DNA of 64,000 nt from Bradyrhizobium sp. dw_411 (GTDB lineage: Bacteria; Pseudomonadota; Alphaproteobacteria; Rhizobiales; Xanthobacteraceae), in assembly GCF_018449695.1 (NCBI RefSeq), contig NZ_JAAVUY010000005.1, positions 186,001-250,000 of the forward strand, read 5' to 3'. The translations under genes were made by a program, and so were the position numbers. The number at the start of each line of letters is the position of its first letter. Position 1 is the first letter of the stretch. The notes under the pieces were generated by a model, which saw only the letters and a program-made list of their open reading frames with translations, did no database searches and was not told the origin of the DNA. Shown here piece after piece: positions 42,391-50,303 of the stretch.

Positions 42391-43578
42391 TCATGGTTCC
42401 TTTGGAGCCACGAAAGCGCGCTGACTTTTTGGATTTATCGCCAAAGGCGCTATCGCGATCAGCGCTGCGACAGCGCCCAGTGCGAACGGCCCGGCGTCCA
42501 ACGTGCCCGCAACAAGGCCTCCCAGTGGGCCGCCGACAGCGGTGCCCAAGTCCCATGCGGACGTCACTGCACCAAGGGCTGCCGTGCGTTCGCGCGGATC
42601 CGCGGCTTCCGTCACAAGCGTCGTTACGCTTGGAATCAGCAGGGAGAGGCCTGCGGCGGCTAACGCTGTCGAGATGAACGCGAGCCACTCGATATGCGTG
42701 ACATATAAGCCGGCCAGTCCGATGGACTCGATGAGGAAGGCCGACAGAAGCACCCGCCTCCCGCCGAAACGATCTGCATATCCGCTGCCCAGAAAGCGGG
42801 TCATCATAAACGCGACGCCGAACACGACGAGTGCGAAGTTTTGACCTGCGAAGTCAAGCGCCGCAAAGTGCGGCACCAGAAACGCGGCGATGACTCCATA
42901 TCCAATGCTGGAGAATACGCCGGACGCGCCGGGCAACCATGCTGCTCTGGGAAACAACGCGCGGCGGACATTCGTCCCGACCGACGAGACACGATCTTCG
43001 GGGCGCGTCGATGCAACCAGCACCCAGGCAATCGTCGGGATGATACTCGCCGCAATCCAGACGCTGCGATAAGTGCTGATGGATAATATTGCCGTTCCAA
43101 GCATTGGCCCGGACGCAAGCCCCATCCACATCGACAGGCCAAAATGTCCTGCGACCTTGCCCCGCTGTGATTGCTCCGTGTGCGTCAGGATCCAACCGAC
43201 GGAGCCGGTGAACAGTGCGCCCTCTCCCGCCCCAAGAAAGAGGCGGGCAAGAAGCAAGCTCGGGAGGTTGGTTGCCAGCACATGGCCGATCCCACCGATC
43301 AGACCGAGGATGGCTCCGGCCATCGCCACGCGACGTCCACCGCTTTGATCCGCTAACCGTCCCGAGATCGGGCGGGAGAACATGGTCGCCAGAGATCCGA
43401 TCGTCACTGCTAGGCCAGCGGTGATTGCGTTCGCTCCCAACTGCTCATGGGCATAGGCGGGCATGACCTGCATCGTCATCCCGATCGCACCGAAGCCAAG
43501 GAAGCAGGCCGACCAGAGCCTCCAGTAAGGAACTGCAACGCCGCTTTCGGACTGTCGATCAGGACTGCGCTGTAACAT
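42391..43578 (-). CDS. MFS transporter
   Basis: 395 residues with twelve hydrophobic segments. The loop motif GRLADQSGGRRVAMAGAILG is a normal MFS A-motif. The sequence recalls MFS exporters of the arabinose-efflux type, though uptake cannot be ruled out. The ATG at 43578 is preferred over an upstream frame extension that runs into the divergent LysR gene. The LysR dyad at 43580-43606 directly overlaps its translation start region, so this gene is very probably under control of that LysR protein. Confidence 0.88.
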   Translation of the reverse strand: MLQRSPDRQSESGVAVPYWRLWSACFLGFGAIGMTMQVMPAYAHEQLGANAITAGLAVTIGSLATMFSRPISGRLADQSGGRRVAMAGAILGLIGGIGHVLATNLPSLLLARLFLGAGEGALFTGSVGWILTHTEQSQRGKVAGHFGLSMWMGLASGPMLGTAILSISTYRSVWIAASIIPTIAWVLVASTRPEDRVSSVGTNVRRALFPRAAWLPGASGVFSSIGYGVIAAFLVPHFAALDFAGQNFALVVFGVAFMMTRFLGSGYADRFGGRRVLLSAFLIESIGLAGLYVTHIEWLAFISTALAAAGLSLLIPSVTTLVTEAADPRERTAALGAVTSAWDLGTAVGGPLGGLVAGTLDAGPFALGAVAALIAIAPLAINPKSQRAFVAPKEP

Positions 43579-43579
43579 A

Positions 43580-43606
43580 TCATCAAATCCGCATATTATT
43601 TGATGA
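43580..43606. promoter_or_regulatory. LysR-type dyad between MFS and LysR genes
   Basis: TCATCAAAT-N9-ATTTGATGA, perfect 9-bp arms, in an AT-rich 92-bp divergent intergenic region. It has the T-N11-A form of LysR operators. It lies 2 bp upstream of the MFS ATG, so binding would cover that gene's ribosome-binding site DNA, and about 65 bp upstream of the LysR ATG. Confidence 0.6.
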
Positions 43607-43670
43607 CAAGATACGCTTTTGCTTGTATGACTCAATTCAGTAATTATTATTAAGATTATACGGGACTCGC

Positions 43671-44585
43671 ATGAATACACGAGACCTCGAGGCTTTTCTG
43701 GCCGTGGTGGAAACCGGTTCGATCGTTGGAGCGTCGGCGCGGCTCCATCTCACGCAGCCCGGTGTGAGCCGCCGCATCCAAAGTTTGGAAGAACAGCTTG
43801 GCGTCGCCTTGCTGGACAGGCAGTCAAAGCCCTTGAAGCCAACCGCGGCGGGCCGCGAAACCTACGCTCATGGGCGGCGGATGCTGGGCGTGTTGGATGA
43901 TCTCAAAACGGGATTGTCGCCGAAGGGAGTGGTTCGAGGCGAATTCCGGCTCGGCATTTCGCCGTATTTGTCGGAGGTTGGGATAACGATACTCGCCGAT
44001 CGACTCCGTGGCAGCTTTCCTGATCTCATGCTGCGCATCACGACAGGATGGCCCGAACAGTTATTGGAGCAACTGCGCCGCAGTGAGATCGATGTCGCCG
44101 CGTTTTGTCTCCCGGATGGAATGAGCCCGCCGACGGAGATCGAGGCAGACGCCCTCGACATTCAGCCGCTATTTGTTGTCGCCTCGCGGTCGCTGGATCT
44201 GCCTTCTCCCACCACGCTGCAAGACCTTTCACCGTTTCGCTGGATCATCAACCAGGACGGCTGCGGCTTCCGAAGTGCGATCCAGCGACGCTTCGAGCAG
44301 GAAAACCTCCCTCTGCGGATAGCTATAGAGGCCCTAAGTTCGGATCTTCGCCTATCACTCGTCGCGCGCGGGATGGGAATTACTCTGGCGACAAGGGATG
44401 CAATCGAAAGCAGCCCGCTGCGCGACGCCCTCAAGATCATTCCTGTGCAGGAGTTCGAGCCGAGAGTTCGAGCCTGGGTGGTACGCCGGACACCGGTCGG
44501 CAGACTTGTGAGACCTATCGAGTGTCTGACGAGCGCCCTCGAAGCAGCAATCGATGCACCCATCTCCACTGCAAATCGGGGCTGA
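43671..44585 (+). CDS. LysR-family transcriptional regulator (NAC/CynR-like)
   Basis: 304 residues. The wHTH is MNTRDLEAFLAVVETGSIVG followed by ASARLHLTQPGVSRRIQSLEEQLGVALLDR. The effector domain begins RGEFRLGISPYLSEVG and is complete. It is divergent from the MFS transporter/cis-CaaD-like operon, with a textbook LysR dyad in between, so it most likely activates that operon in response to its substrate. Confidence 0.93.
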   Translation: MNTRDLEAFLAVVETGSIVGASARLHLTQPGVSRRIQSLEEQLGVALLDRQSKPLKPTAAGRETYAHGRRMLGVLDDLKTGLSPKGVVRGEFRLGISPYLSEVGITILADRLRGSFPDLMLRITTGWPEQLLEQLRRSEIDVAAFCLPDGMSPPTEIEADALDIQPLFVVASRSLDLPSPTTLQDLSPFRWIINQDGCGFRSAIQRRFEQENLPLRIAIEALSSDLRLSLVARGMGITLATRDAIESSPLRDALKIIPVQEFEPRVRAWVVRRTPVGRLVRPIECLTSALEAAIDAPISTANRG

Positions 44586-44660
44586 TACGCGAACATCAAC
44601 TGCAAACACGCAGACTCTGCAGAAGATTAACCGGACTCTCTATTCAATCGAGGGACGAAG

Positions 44661-45185
44661 ATGCCTCTTTCGATCTATCAATTGTCGATTCCGACTTTTC
44701 TTCGTGGGCTGGCCATCGCCGGTGAGTACTGCCGTAAGGCCTCGGCGTTCTGCATTGAACGCGGAATATCTCCTTCGACGCTTATCGATGCACGATTGGC
44801 GCCAGACATGCTTACGTTTGCAGGTCAGATTCAGAGGATCAGCGACACGTCGAAGAGACCGACGGCGCGGCTGGCCGCTATTGATCCACCTCGCTACGAG
44901 GACATCGAGAGGACGTTTCCGGAACTCCAAATCAGAATCGATAAGACGTCCGATTTTCTGAGATCGATAAACCCGCCGCAACTGGATTGCGCACCATCAC
45001 GCATAATCGAGTCCAAGCTCCCGTCGGGTGGCGTGGAGCACCTCCCTGCAGAAATCTATCTGCTGACCCGGGCGCTTCCAAACTTTTACTTTCACCTCGT
45101 TACAGCGCACGACATCCTGCGGCATATGGGCGTGTCCATCGGAAAGCGGGATTACCTCTATCTACCCGGTGAGATTAGCAATTAG
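44661..45185 (+). CDS. DUF1993-family protein
   Basis: 174 residues. The family pattern is clear: SIYQLSIPTFLRGLAIAGEY at the start, LIDARLAPDMLTFAGQIQ, PPRYEDIERTFPELQIRI and the C-terminal ALPNFYFHLVTAHDILRHMG with GKRDYL. DUF1993 proteins are all-helical, DinB-like in fold, and often regulated with stress genes; no biochemical role is established that I know of. It follows the LysR gene after 75 bp and could share its transcript. Confidence 0.9.
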   Translation: MPLSIYQLSIPTFLRGLAIAGEYCRKASAFCIERGISPSTLIDARLAPDMLTFAGQIQRISDTSKRPTARLAAIDPPRYEDIERTFPELQIRIDKTSDFLRSINPPQLDCAPSRIIESKLPSGGVEHLPAEIYLLTRALPNFYFHLVTAHDILRHMGVSIGKRDYLYLPGEISN

Positions 45186-45355
45186 CGTCTCAGTCAGGAA
45201 CCGACGCAGCAAAGTATCAACGACGGCAATCGTTCCGCTAAGCCGGGCAGTTAAGAAAAACGGAATTTTGTATTTCATACTATCGATTATTCGGGACGTC
45301 GGGACCGGCATATATGGGCAGATGTGGAAGCATCTCGTCAGCCCTGGAGCCTCAA

Positions 45356-45748
45356 ATGCCCTTCGTTCGCGTTACCGTATTTTCGCCCGAGCTATCACAG
45401 CAACAGATTGAACGGCTGCACAGCGGCACGACCGCGCTGATGGTCGACGGGATGCGGAAGCCTCTTGAAGGCGTCGCCGTTCTTGTGGACCACGTACAAC
45501 GGGGCGCGTGGCGCATCGGGGGCAAGGACGTTACAGTCGGGGCAGAGGTGGATGCCATCATCGGTGCGGCCTCAAACACGCCGCAGGAGAAAGCCAACTT
45601 CATGGCAGGAATGATGTCGCTCCTGAGCGAGACATTAGGGGCCGGCTTGGGCGTAGAGACGTACATCGTGATCCATGAAATGCCCCGGGATAGCTACGGC
45701 CGTGGTGGCTTGAGCCGGGCGGAGCGAGATCGACGCAGCGCCGCATAA
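45356..45748 (+). CDS. Tautomerase-superfamily protein (4-OT-like)
   Basis: 130 residues starting Met-Pro-Phe-Val-Arg-Val, so the amino-terminal proline catalyst is present. The C-terminal IVIHEMPRDSYGRGGLSRAER resembles the 4-oxalocrotonate tautomerase strand 'V.I.E....WG.GG'. The length, twice that of 4-OT, suggests a fused beta-alpha-beta pair. The start at 45356 is supported by GGAG about 7 bp upstream and by the Pro rule; the longer frame from 45314 would bury the proline. It may act on an unsaturated oxo-acid. It lies in the same neighbourhood as the cis-CaaD-like gene. Confidence 0.8.
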   Translation: MPFVRVTVFSPELSQQQIERLHSGTTALMVDGMRKPLEGVAVLVDHVQRGAWRIGGKDVTVGAEVDAIIGAASNTPQEKANFMAGMMSLLSETLGAGLGVETYIVIHEMPRDSYGRGGLSRAERDRRSAA

Positions 45749-45787
45749 CGCTTGTCCGGCTCGTTTAACGCTCGCGCGCAAAACATC

Positions 45788-46657
45788 TCAATTCAAACTT
45801 AACAGAACGGGAAGCGTTTCAGTTAGTATCTCTCTGAAGCGGGCCGCCGCGGGTGACAACTCACGGCCGGCGCTGCTTAGAAACAGATGCGCCATCGGCA
45901 ATGCAGGCAGCTCTGCGCTTTCGCCTAGTACGGTAAGATGATCAGGAACGCTTGCAGCCGTACGCACGGTAATCCCCAAACCGGCATCCACAGCAGCCCA
46001 CAGGCCAGAAAGGCTGGGGGTGGTAAAGGCGATGTGCCAGGGTATTTCAGCACGATCCAGCGCGGCTATGGCAGCGGCGCGAAACGTGCACGGCGCTTCC
46101 AGAACGGCAAGTGGCACCGGCTCCGCCGGACCGCGGACGCTGTTCGCTCGGCCTATCCAGGCCATTGGCAGGTCGGCTAACGTCTCACCCTCAAACCGGG
46201 TAGATTCGGTCAGAAGCATGATGAGGTCGAGCTGCCCCTTTTCCAACCGGTCGGCCAGAACGACATTGCGGTCAACCGTGGCCTCAATTCTTACGTTCGG
46301 GTGTGACCGCTTGAAACGTCCGAGAGCGGTTGGGAGCCAGTGATCTGCAAAGTCGCTCGGAAATCCGAGACGAACACTCCCATTGATGTTGCTGCTCTTC
46401 AAGATCGCGACAGCCTCATCATTGAGGTCGATGATCCGTCGGGCGTAGCCAAGAATGATTTCACCGGCCTCTGTCGGAATAAGGCCGCGGCCCTCCTTGC
46501 GAAAGAGTTCGAGGCCCAGCCGATCCTCAAGCTTGCTGACCTGCTGACTGACTGCCGATTGCGACCGTCCAATCGTCTTTGCTGCCCGGTTGAAGGCTCC
46601 CAAGTCATGGGCCACAACCAGGGTTCGCAGAACATCTATATCGAGATTGACCGGCAT
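45788..46657 (-). CDS. LysR-family transcriptional regulator
   Basis: 289 residues. The wHTH is FNRAAKTIGRSQSAVSQQVSKLEDRLGLELFRKE. The effector domain contains VRLGFPSDFADHWLPTALGR and is full length. It is convergent with the tautomerase gene at 45356. Upstream is a secreted lipocalin-like gene on the same strand. It is the regulator closest to the organosulfur block, but no sequence feature links it to sulfur. Confidence 0.93.
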   Translation of the reverse strand: MPVNLDIDVLRTLVVAHDLGAFNRAAKTIGRSQSAVSQQVSKLEDRLGLELFRKEGRGLIPTEAGEIILGYARRIIDLNDEAVAILKSSNINGSVRLGFPSDFADHWLPTALGRFKRSHPNVRIEATVDRNVVLADRLEKGQLDLIMLLTESTRFEGETLADLPMAWIGRANSVRGPAEPVPLAVLEAPCTFRAAAIAALDRAEIPWHIAFTTPSLSGLWAAVDAGLGITVRTAASVPDHLTVLGESAELPALPMAHLFLSSAGRELSPAAARFREILTETLPVLLSLN

Positions 46658-46823
46658 AACAATTCGGTCCGAATGAACAGTTGAGCTAGAGATGCCCTCT
46701 TTTTAAATCATTTCAAGAGACACCGCGCCTCGCCGGCGCGGACATCGGAGAAAGCTACCGCACATTGCCCCTGCCCGAACGAACGATGGCGACCCAGCGG
46801 GCCGCGCTCAATTGCCAATAACG

Positions 46824-47339
46824 TCAGCGCGTTCGCTTATAGGCTATTTCGCCATAAACCCCCGGCCCGCCGATGGTTGGATGAGGCACCGTAAATTTCA
46901 CTTCGTCAGCCTTTATCGTAATCGGCCATTTCAGGTCTGAGCCTTCCCAATTTGTGTAAGTTGCGTGCTCGACGTGGATAGTGATCGAGCTGTCCTGCTC
47001 GTCAACCGTATAGGTGCCAAAGTGACACTGCGTTCCCACGACAGAGGCCCGATACTCTTCCGGCGTGCCCTTGCTCTTGTCATTCGACGCAAACTTCGGA
47101 CGGTCCTTTGACATGATCTGCAGGGTATAGTGTCCAGTCGCATCGAACGTCAGTATACCCTTCGGATCCGAACCGTAGAGATGGATCCGGCTGCCATCTG
47201 GATTGACGTTGTCAGACAGAACCAGAGTCCATACTCCCACCAACTGGTCCTTGAGAGTTTCGGCCCTGACAGGCAATGCTGTGGCGAACGCGAGGAGAAG
47301 CGCTCCAAGCGCGACTGAAACATATCGTCTGATCTTCAT
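46824..47339 (-). CDS. Secreted lipocalin-like domain protein
   Basis: 171 residues. The signal peptide (VALGALLLAFATALPVRA, cleavage after about residue 26) is followed by a small beta-barrel domain of the lipocalin-like (Lipocalin_5) type: LVGVWTLVLSDNVNPDGSRI, GILTFDATGHYTLQIMSKDR and FGTYTVDEQDSSITIHVE. Proteins of this family occur in many soil bacteria as periplasmic proteins of unknown ligand. No operon partner is evident. Confidence 0.82.
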   Translation of the reverse strand: MKIRRYVSVALGALLLAFATALPVRAETLKDQLVGVWTLVLSDNVNPDGSRIHLYGSDPKGILTFDATGHYTLQIMSKDRPKFASNDKSKGTPEEYRASVVGTQCHFGTYTVDEQDSSITIHVEHATYTNWEGSDLKWPITIKADEVKFTVPHPTIGGPGVYGEIAYKRTR

Positions 47340-47666
47340 GAGCCCGTCCTGCTTGTTGCTAACCGCAACTTTCTACGGACTGCAGACCGGCCAATAAAAT
47401 GAATAATGTGAACTCGATAGTTCAGAAAAACAAAACGGTCCTGTAAGCGACGACTTTTTTTTGAGAACGTCGCGCTCCTATGCGAGCTCGGCTGCGTCGC
47501 AGATCGCGCGGCTGATCGCGATTCCACGCGAAATGCCCGCAATCGAGGATTCGGATGATATCCCTACCCTCAATGGCGACCGTCCCTCCTCCATTGCAAA
47601 CCGCCAGTTCTGTCATGCAGCCCATTCCAGCCCGATCAGCGAATGAGGCCTGTCCTCTCCACGTCC
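47340..47666. other. Intergenic region, no supported gene
   Basis: 327 bp upstream of the lipocalin-like gene and downstream of the last LLM monooxygenase gene. Short frames are present on both strands but none resembles a known family. A T-run (47454-47461) lies about 120 bp upstream of the lipocalin ATG. I see no hairpin before it. Confidence 0.4.
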
Positions 47667-49016
47667 TTATGCAATTCGAACCGCTTCCCTGACCAGCCCA
47701 GGCCGCGCCAGCCCGAGATGATCCCGCAAGGTCGCGCCTTCATATTCGGTCCTGAACAGCCCGCGACGCTGCAATTCCGGCACGACGAGATCGACAAAAT
47801 CCTCCAGGCCGCCGGGCAGATAAGGCGGCAGGATATTGAATCCGTCGGCGGCGCCGTTCTCAAACCAGTGCTGCAGCCGATCCGCGATCTGGCCGGGGGT
47901 GCCGACAGCCGTGTGATGGCCGGCGCCGTTGCAGACGTGCCCGTACAGTTGCCGCACGGTGAGATTTTCACGCCTGGCGAGATCCAGCAGAAGCTTTTGC
48001 CGGCTGCGATGGCTTTCCGTCACCGGAAGCTCGGGGACCGGGCCGTCGAGCGGATAGGCCGACATATCGACGCCGATCAGCGTGGACAAATGACCGAGAC
48101 CGGCGTCCGGGTGGATCAAGTCGAGCAAGGCCCGATGCTTGGCTTTTGCTTCCTCTTCGGTGTGGCCGACAAAGGGCTGGATTCCCGGCAGGATCTTGAC
48201 GGTTTGCGGATCACGGCCGGCAGCCGCAATCTTTCCCTTGAGACGGGCGTAGTAGGCCTGCGCCTCCTCCAGGGTTTGTGCGGCGGTATAGACGGCATCC
48301 GCGGTTTCAGCGGCTAATCCGAGCCCGTCGTCGGAAGCGCCGGCCTGGAAAATCACCGGATGGCCTTGCGGCGCACGCGCGATATTCAAGGGACCGCGCA
48401 CCGCGAAATGCGCGCCGCGGTGATTAAGCACGTGCAGCTTCCCGGGATCGAAATAACGCCCCGATGCCTTGTCGCGAACGAAGGCGTCGTCGTCCCAGCT
48501 ATCCCAGAGACCGCGGACCACGCTCACAAACTCGCGCGCCCGGCCATATCTCGTGGTGTGATCGGGGTGGCTATCCCTGTTGAAATTGCGCGCTTCGCCG
48601 TCCGAGAACGACGTAACCACATTCCAGCCGGCACGTCCGTTGCTCAGATGATCGAGCGAGGCGAATTTGCGGGCAATATGATACGGCTCGTTATAGGTGG
48701 TGGATGCGGTCGCGGCGAGGCCGATGCGCGATGTCACGACCGAGAGTGCCGACAGCAACGCCAGCGGTTCGAGATTGGCGGTGATCGGCGAACGGCTGAG
48801 TTGTTCTGATGTCTCCCGGTCGCGCAGGCCGACCGCATCGGCCAGAAAAAGCACATCGAACTTGCCACGCTCGGCCGTCTCGGCGAGGTGCCGATAAACC
48901 CGGAAGTCATGATCGCCACCGAGTTGCGCGTCGGGATGGCGCCAACCGGCCGTGTGATGGCCGTTGGGTTGCAGCAGCGTTGCCAGATGCATCCGCCGCC
49001 CGGATTTTACCGGCAT
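47667..49016 (-). CDS. LLM-class flavin-dependent monooxygenase (NtaA/SnaA/DszA family)
   Basis: 449 residues, the DszA/NtaA size. Conserved parts include HHTAGWRHPDAQ, FDVLFLADAVGL, ARKFASLDHLSNGRAGWNVVTS and HPVIFQAGASDDGLGLAAETAD. These enzymes use FMNH2 and oxygen to cleave C-S or C-N bonds, for example in dibenzothiophene sulfone or nitrilotriacetate. The ATG at 49016 has AAAGG about 10 bp upstream. It is the last gene of the leftward organosulfur block, 33 bp after the DszC/SfnB-like gene. It needs a flavin reductase that is not seen in the window. Confidence 0.9.
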   Translation of the reverse strand: MPVKSGRRMHLATLLQPNGHHTAGWRHPDAQLGGDHDFRVYRHLAETAERGKFDVLFLADAVGLRDRETSEQLSRSPITANLEPLALLSALSVVTSRIGLAATASTTYNEPYHIARKFASLDHLSNGRAGWNVVTSFSDGEARNFNRDSHPDHTTRYGRAREFVSVVRGLWDSWDDDAFVRDKASGRYFDPGKLHVLNHRGAHFAVRGPLNIARAPQGHPVIFQAGASDDGLGLAAETADAVYTAAQTLEEAQAYYARLKGKIAAAGRDPQTVKILPGIQPFVGHTEEEAKAKHRALLDLIHPDAGLGHLSTLIGVDMSAYPLDGPVPELPVTESHRSRQKLLLDLARRENLTVRQLYGHVCNGAGHHTAVGTPGQIADRLQHWFENGAADGFNILPPYLPGGLEDFVDLVVPELQRRGLFRTEYEGATLRDHLGLARPGLVREAVRIA

Positions 49017-49049
49017 ATTTTCCAGCCTTTCCAATTGAATGGTCGCTAC

Positions 49050-50276
49050 TCAGAAAAACGCAATACTGGGCAACGCCGCGCCGTTGACGATGTAGTCACC
49101 CAGCGCCCGCGCTTTGTAGGATCGCGGATTATGCGACGAGATGGTCCGGATGTTCCGCCAGTGACGGTCGAGACGCGCGCTCTGTTTGGCGGCAGATGCA
49201 CCGCCGACATCGAACAGCTGCGTCGCTGCATTCAATGCCAATTCGTCGACCACGACTTTTGACTTTGCGGTCCGCAGGGATGCTTCCTGGAACAACGAAG
49301 TGTCCAGCCTGCCGTCGATGACTGACTGAAAAGCCGCGCCTAGGGCATCGGCGGCGCGCAACACGCTTGCCTCGGCGACATAGGCCGCGCTCGACAGGCT
49401 GCCGATCGTCTGTAGCAGCAGTGGATCCTCGGCGGGGCGTGCCGCCACCGCATGGTAGTAATTCCGGTCCCGCCGCTTCACCAAAGCGCTGGCGTCCTTG
49501 ACGACGCTGCGCAAAATTCCGGCGATGATCGCGGTCAAATAAAGTTGCGGAAAGGTCGCCTGAAAAGGCAGCTTCACGTCTTCGTCGGCGATGTAGAGGA
49601 CGTCATCCCTGCTGACGGCGACGTCAGTAAGGGTCGTGGTGCCGCTGGCAGTGAAGCGCTGGCCGATGCCATCCCAGTCATCATCTACATTGACGCCATC
49701 CTGCCCTACGGAAATTCGTGCCGTGATCGCCTCGCCTTCAGGTGTCTTTCCGTTCACCAGGATATAATCGGAATAGAAATTTCCGGTGCTGTAATATTTC
49801 GTTCCGTTCAGCACAAAATCCCCGCCCTTTGGGTCCAGACGTGTCGCGCCATCGCCATCGCCGATATTCTGGATGCCGAGTTCGCTGGCCCCGAGGCCAA
49901 AGAGGCGCCCTTCCCGTACGTCGCCCAGCCATCGCGCGTACTTCGCATTATGGCGCGTGCGCAGGGCCTTTTCGACGAACGCGAAATGATTGCGCAGGAT
50001 ATGCGGAATATTGGAATCGGCCTCGGCGAGGTCGATGATGAGTTCGAACAGTTGCGGCAATGAGGCGCCGCCGCCTCCTTGCGATTTCGGCAACCTGAAA
50101 GCGCCGAGCCGCGCCGCGCGTATCAGATCGATCGCCTCCTGTGTCTGTATGCTGCCGCGGTCGCGTGCCGCAGCATCCGCGGCAATCGCGTCGATCAGCC
50201 GTGTCAACGCCGGCGAGCCCGGTGCAATGATTGAAGCGTCCGGATCGGCGACAAGGTTCGTATCGATTTTACCCAT
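49050..50276 (-). CDS. Acyl-CoA-dehydrogenase-fold monooxygenase (DszC/SfnB-like)
   Basis: 408 residues with the acyl-CoA dehydrogenase three-domain fold: an N-terminal helical domain (AFRLPKSQGGGGASLPQLFE), a beta domain (FVLNGTKYYSTGNFYSDYIL) and a C-terminal helical bundle (DVGGASAAKQSARLDRHWRN). The NGTKYYSTG segment, the absence of the acyl-CoA dehydrogenase glutamate and the C-terminal pattern fit the flavin-dependent oxygenases DszC and SfnB, which oxidise organosulfur compounds. It lies between two LLM monooxygenase genes (27 and 33 bp gaps), as in desulfurisation operons. Confidence 0.85.
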   Translation of the reverse strand: MGKIDTNLVADPDASIIAPGSPALTRLIDAIAADAAARDRGSIQTQEAIDLIRAARLGAFRLPKSQGGGGASLPQLFELIIDLAEADSNIPHILRNHFAFVEKALRTRHNAKYARWLGDVREGRLFGLGASELGIQNIGDGDGATRLDPKGGDFVLNGTKYYSTGNFYSDYILVNGKTPEGEAITARISVGQDGVNVDDDWDGIGQRFTASGTTTLTDVAVSRDDVLYIADEDVKLPFQATFPQLYLTAIIAGILRSVVKDASALVKRRDRNYYHAVAARPAEDPLLLQTIGSLSSAAYVAEASVLRAADALGAAFQSVIDGRLDTSLFQEASLRTAKSKVVVDELALNAATQLFDVGGASAAKQSARLDRHWRNIRTISSHNPRSYKARALGDYIVNGAALPSIAFF

Positions 50277-50303
50277 GAAGATATCTCCTCGAATTGATTG
50301 AAA

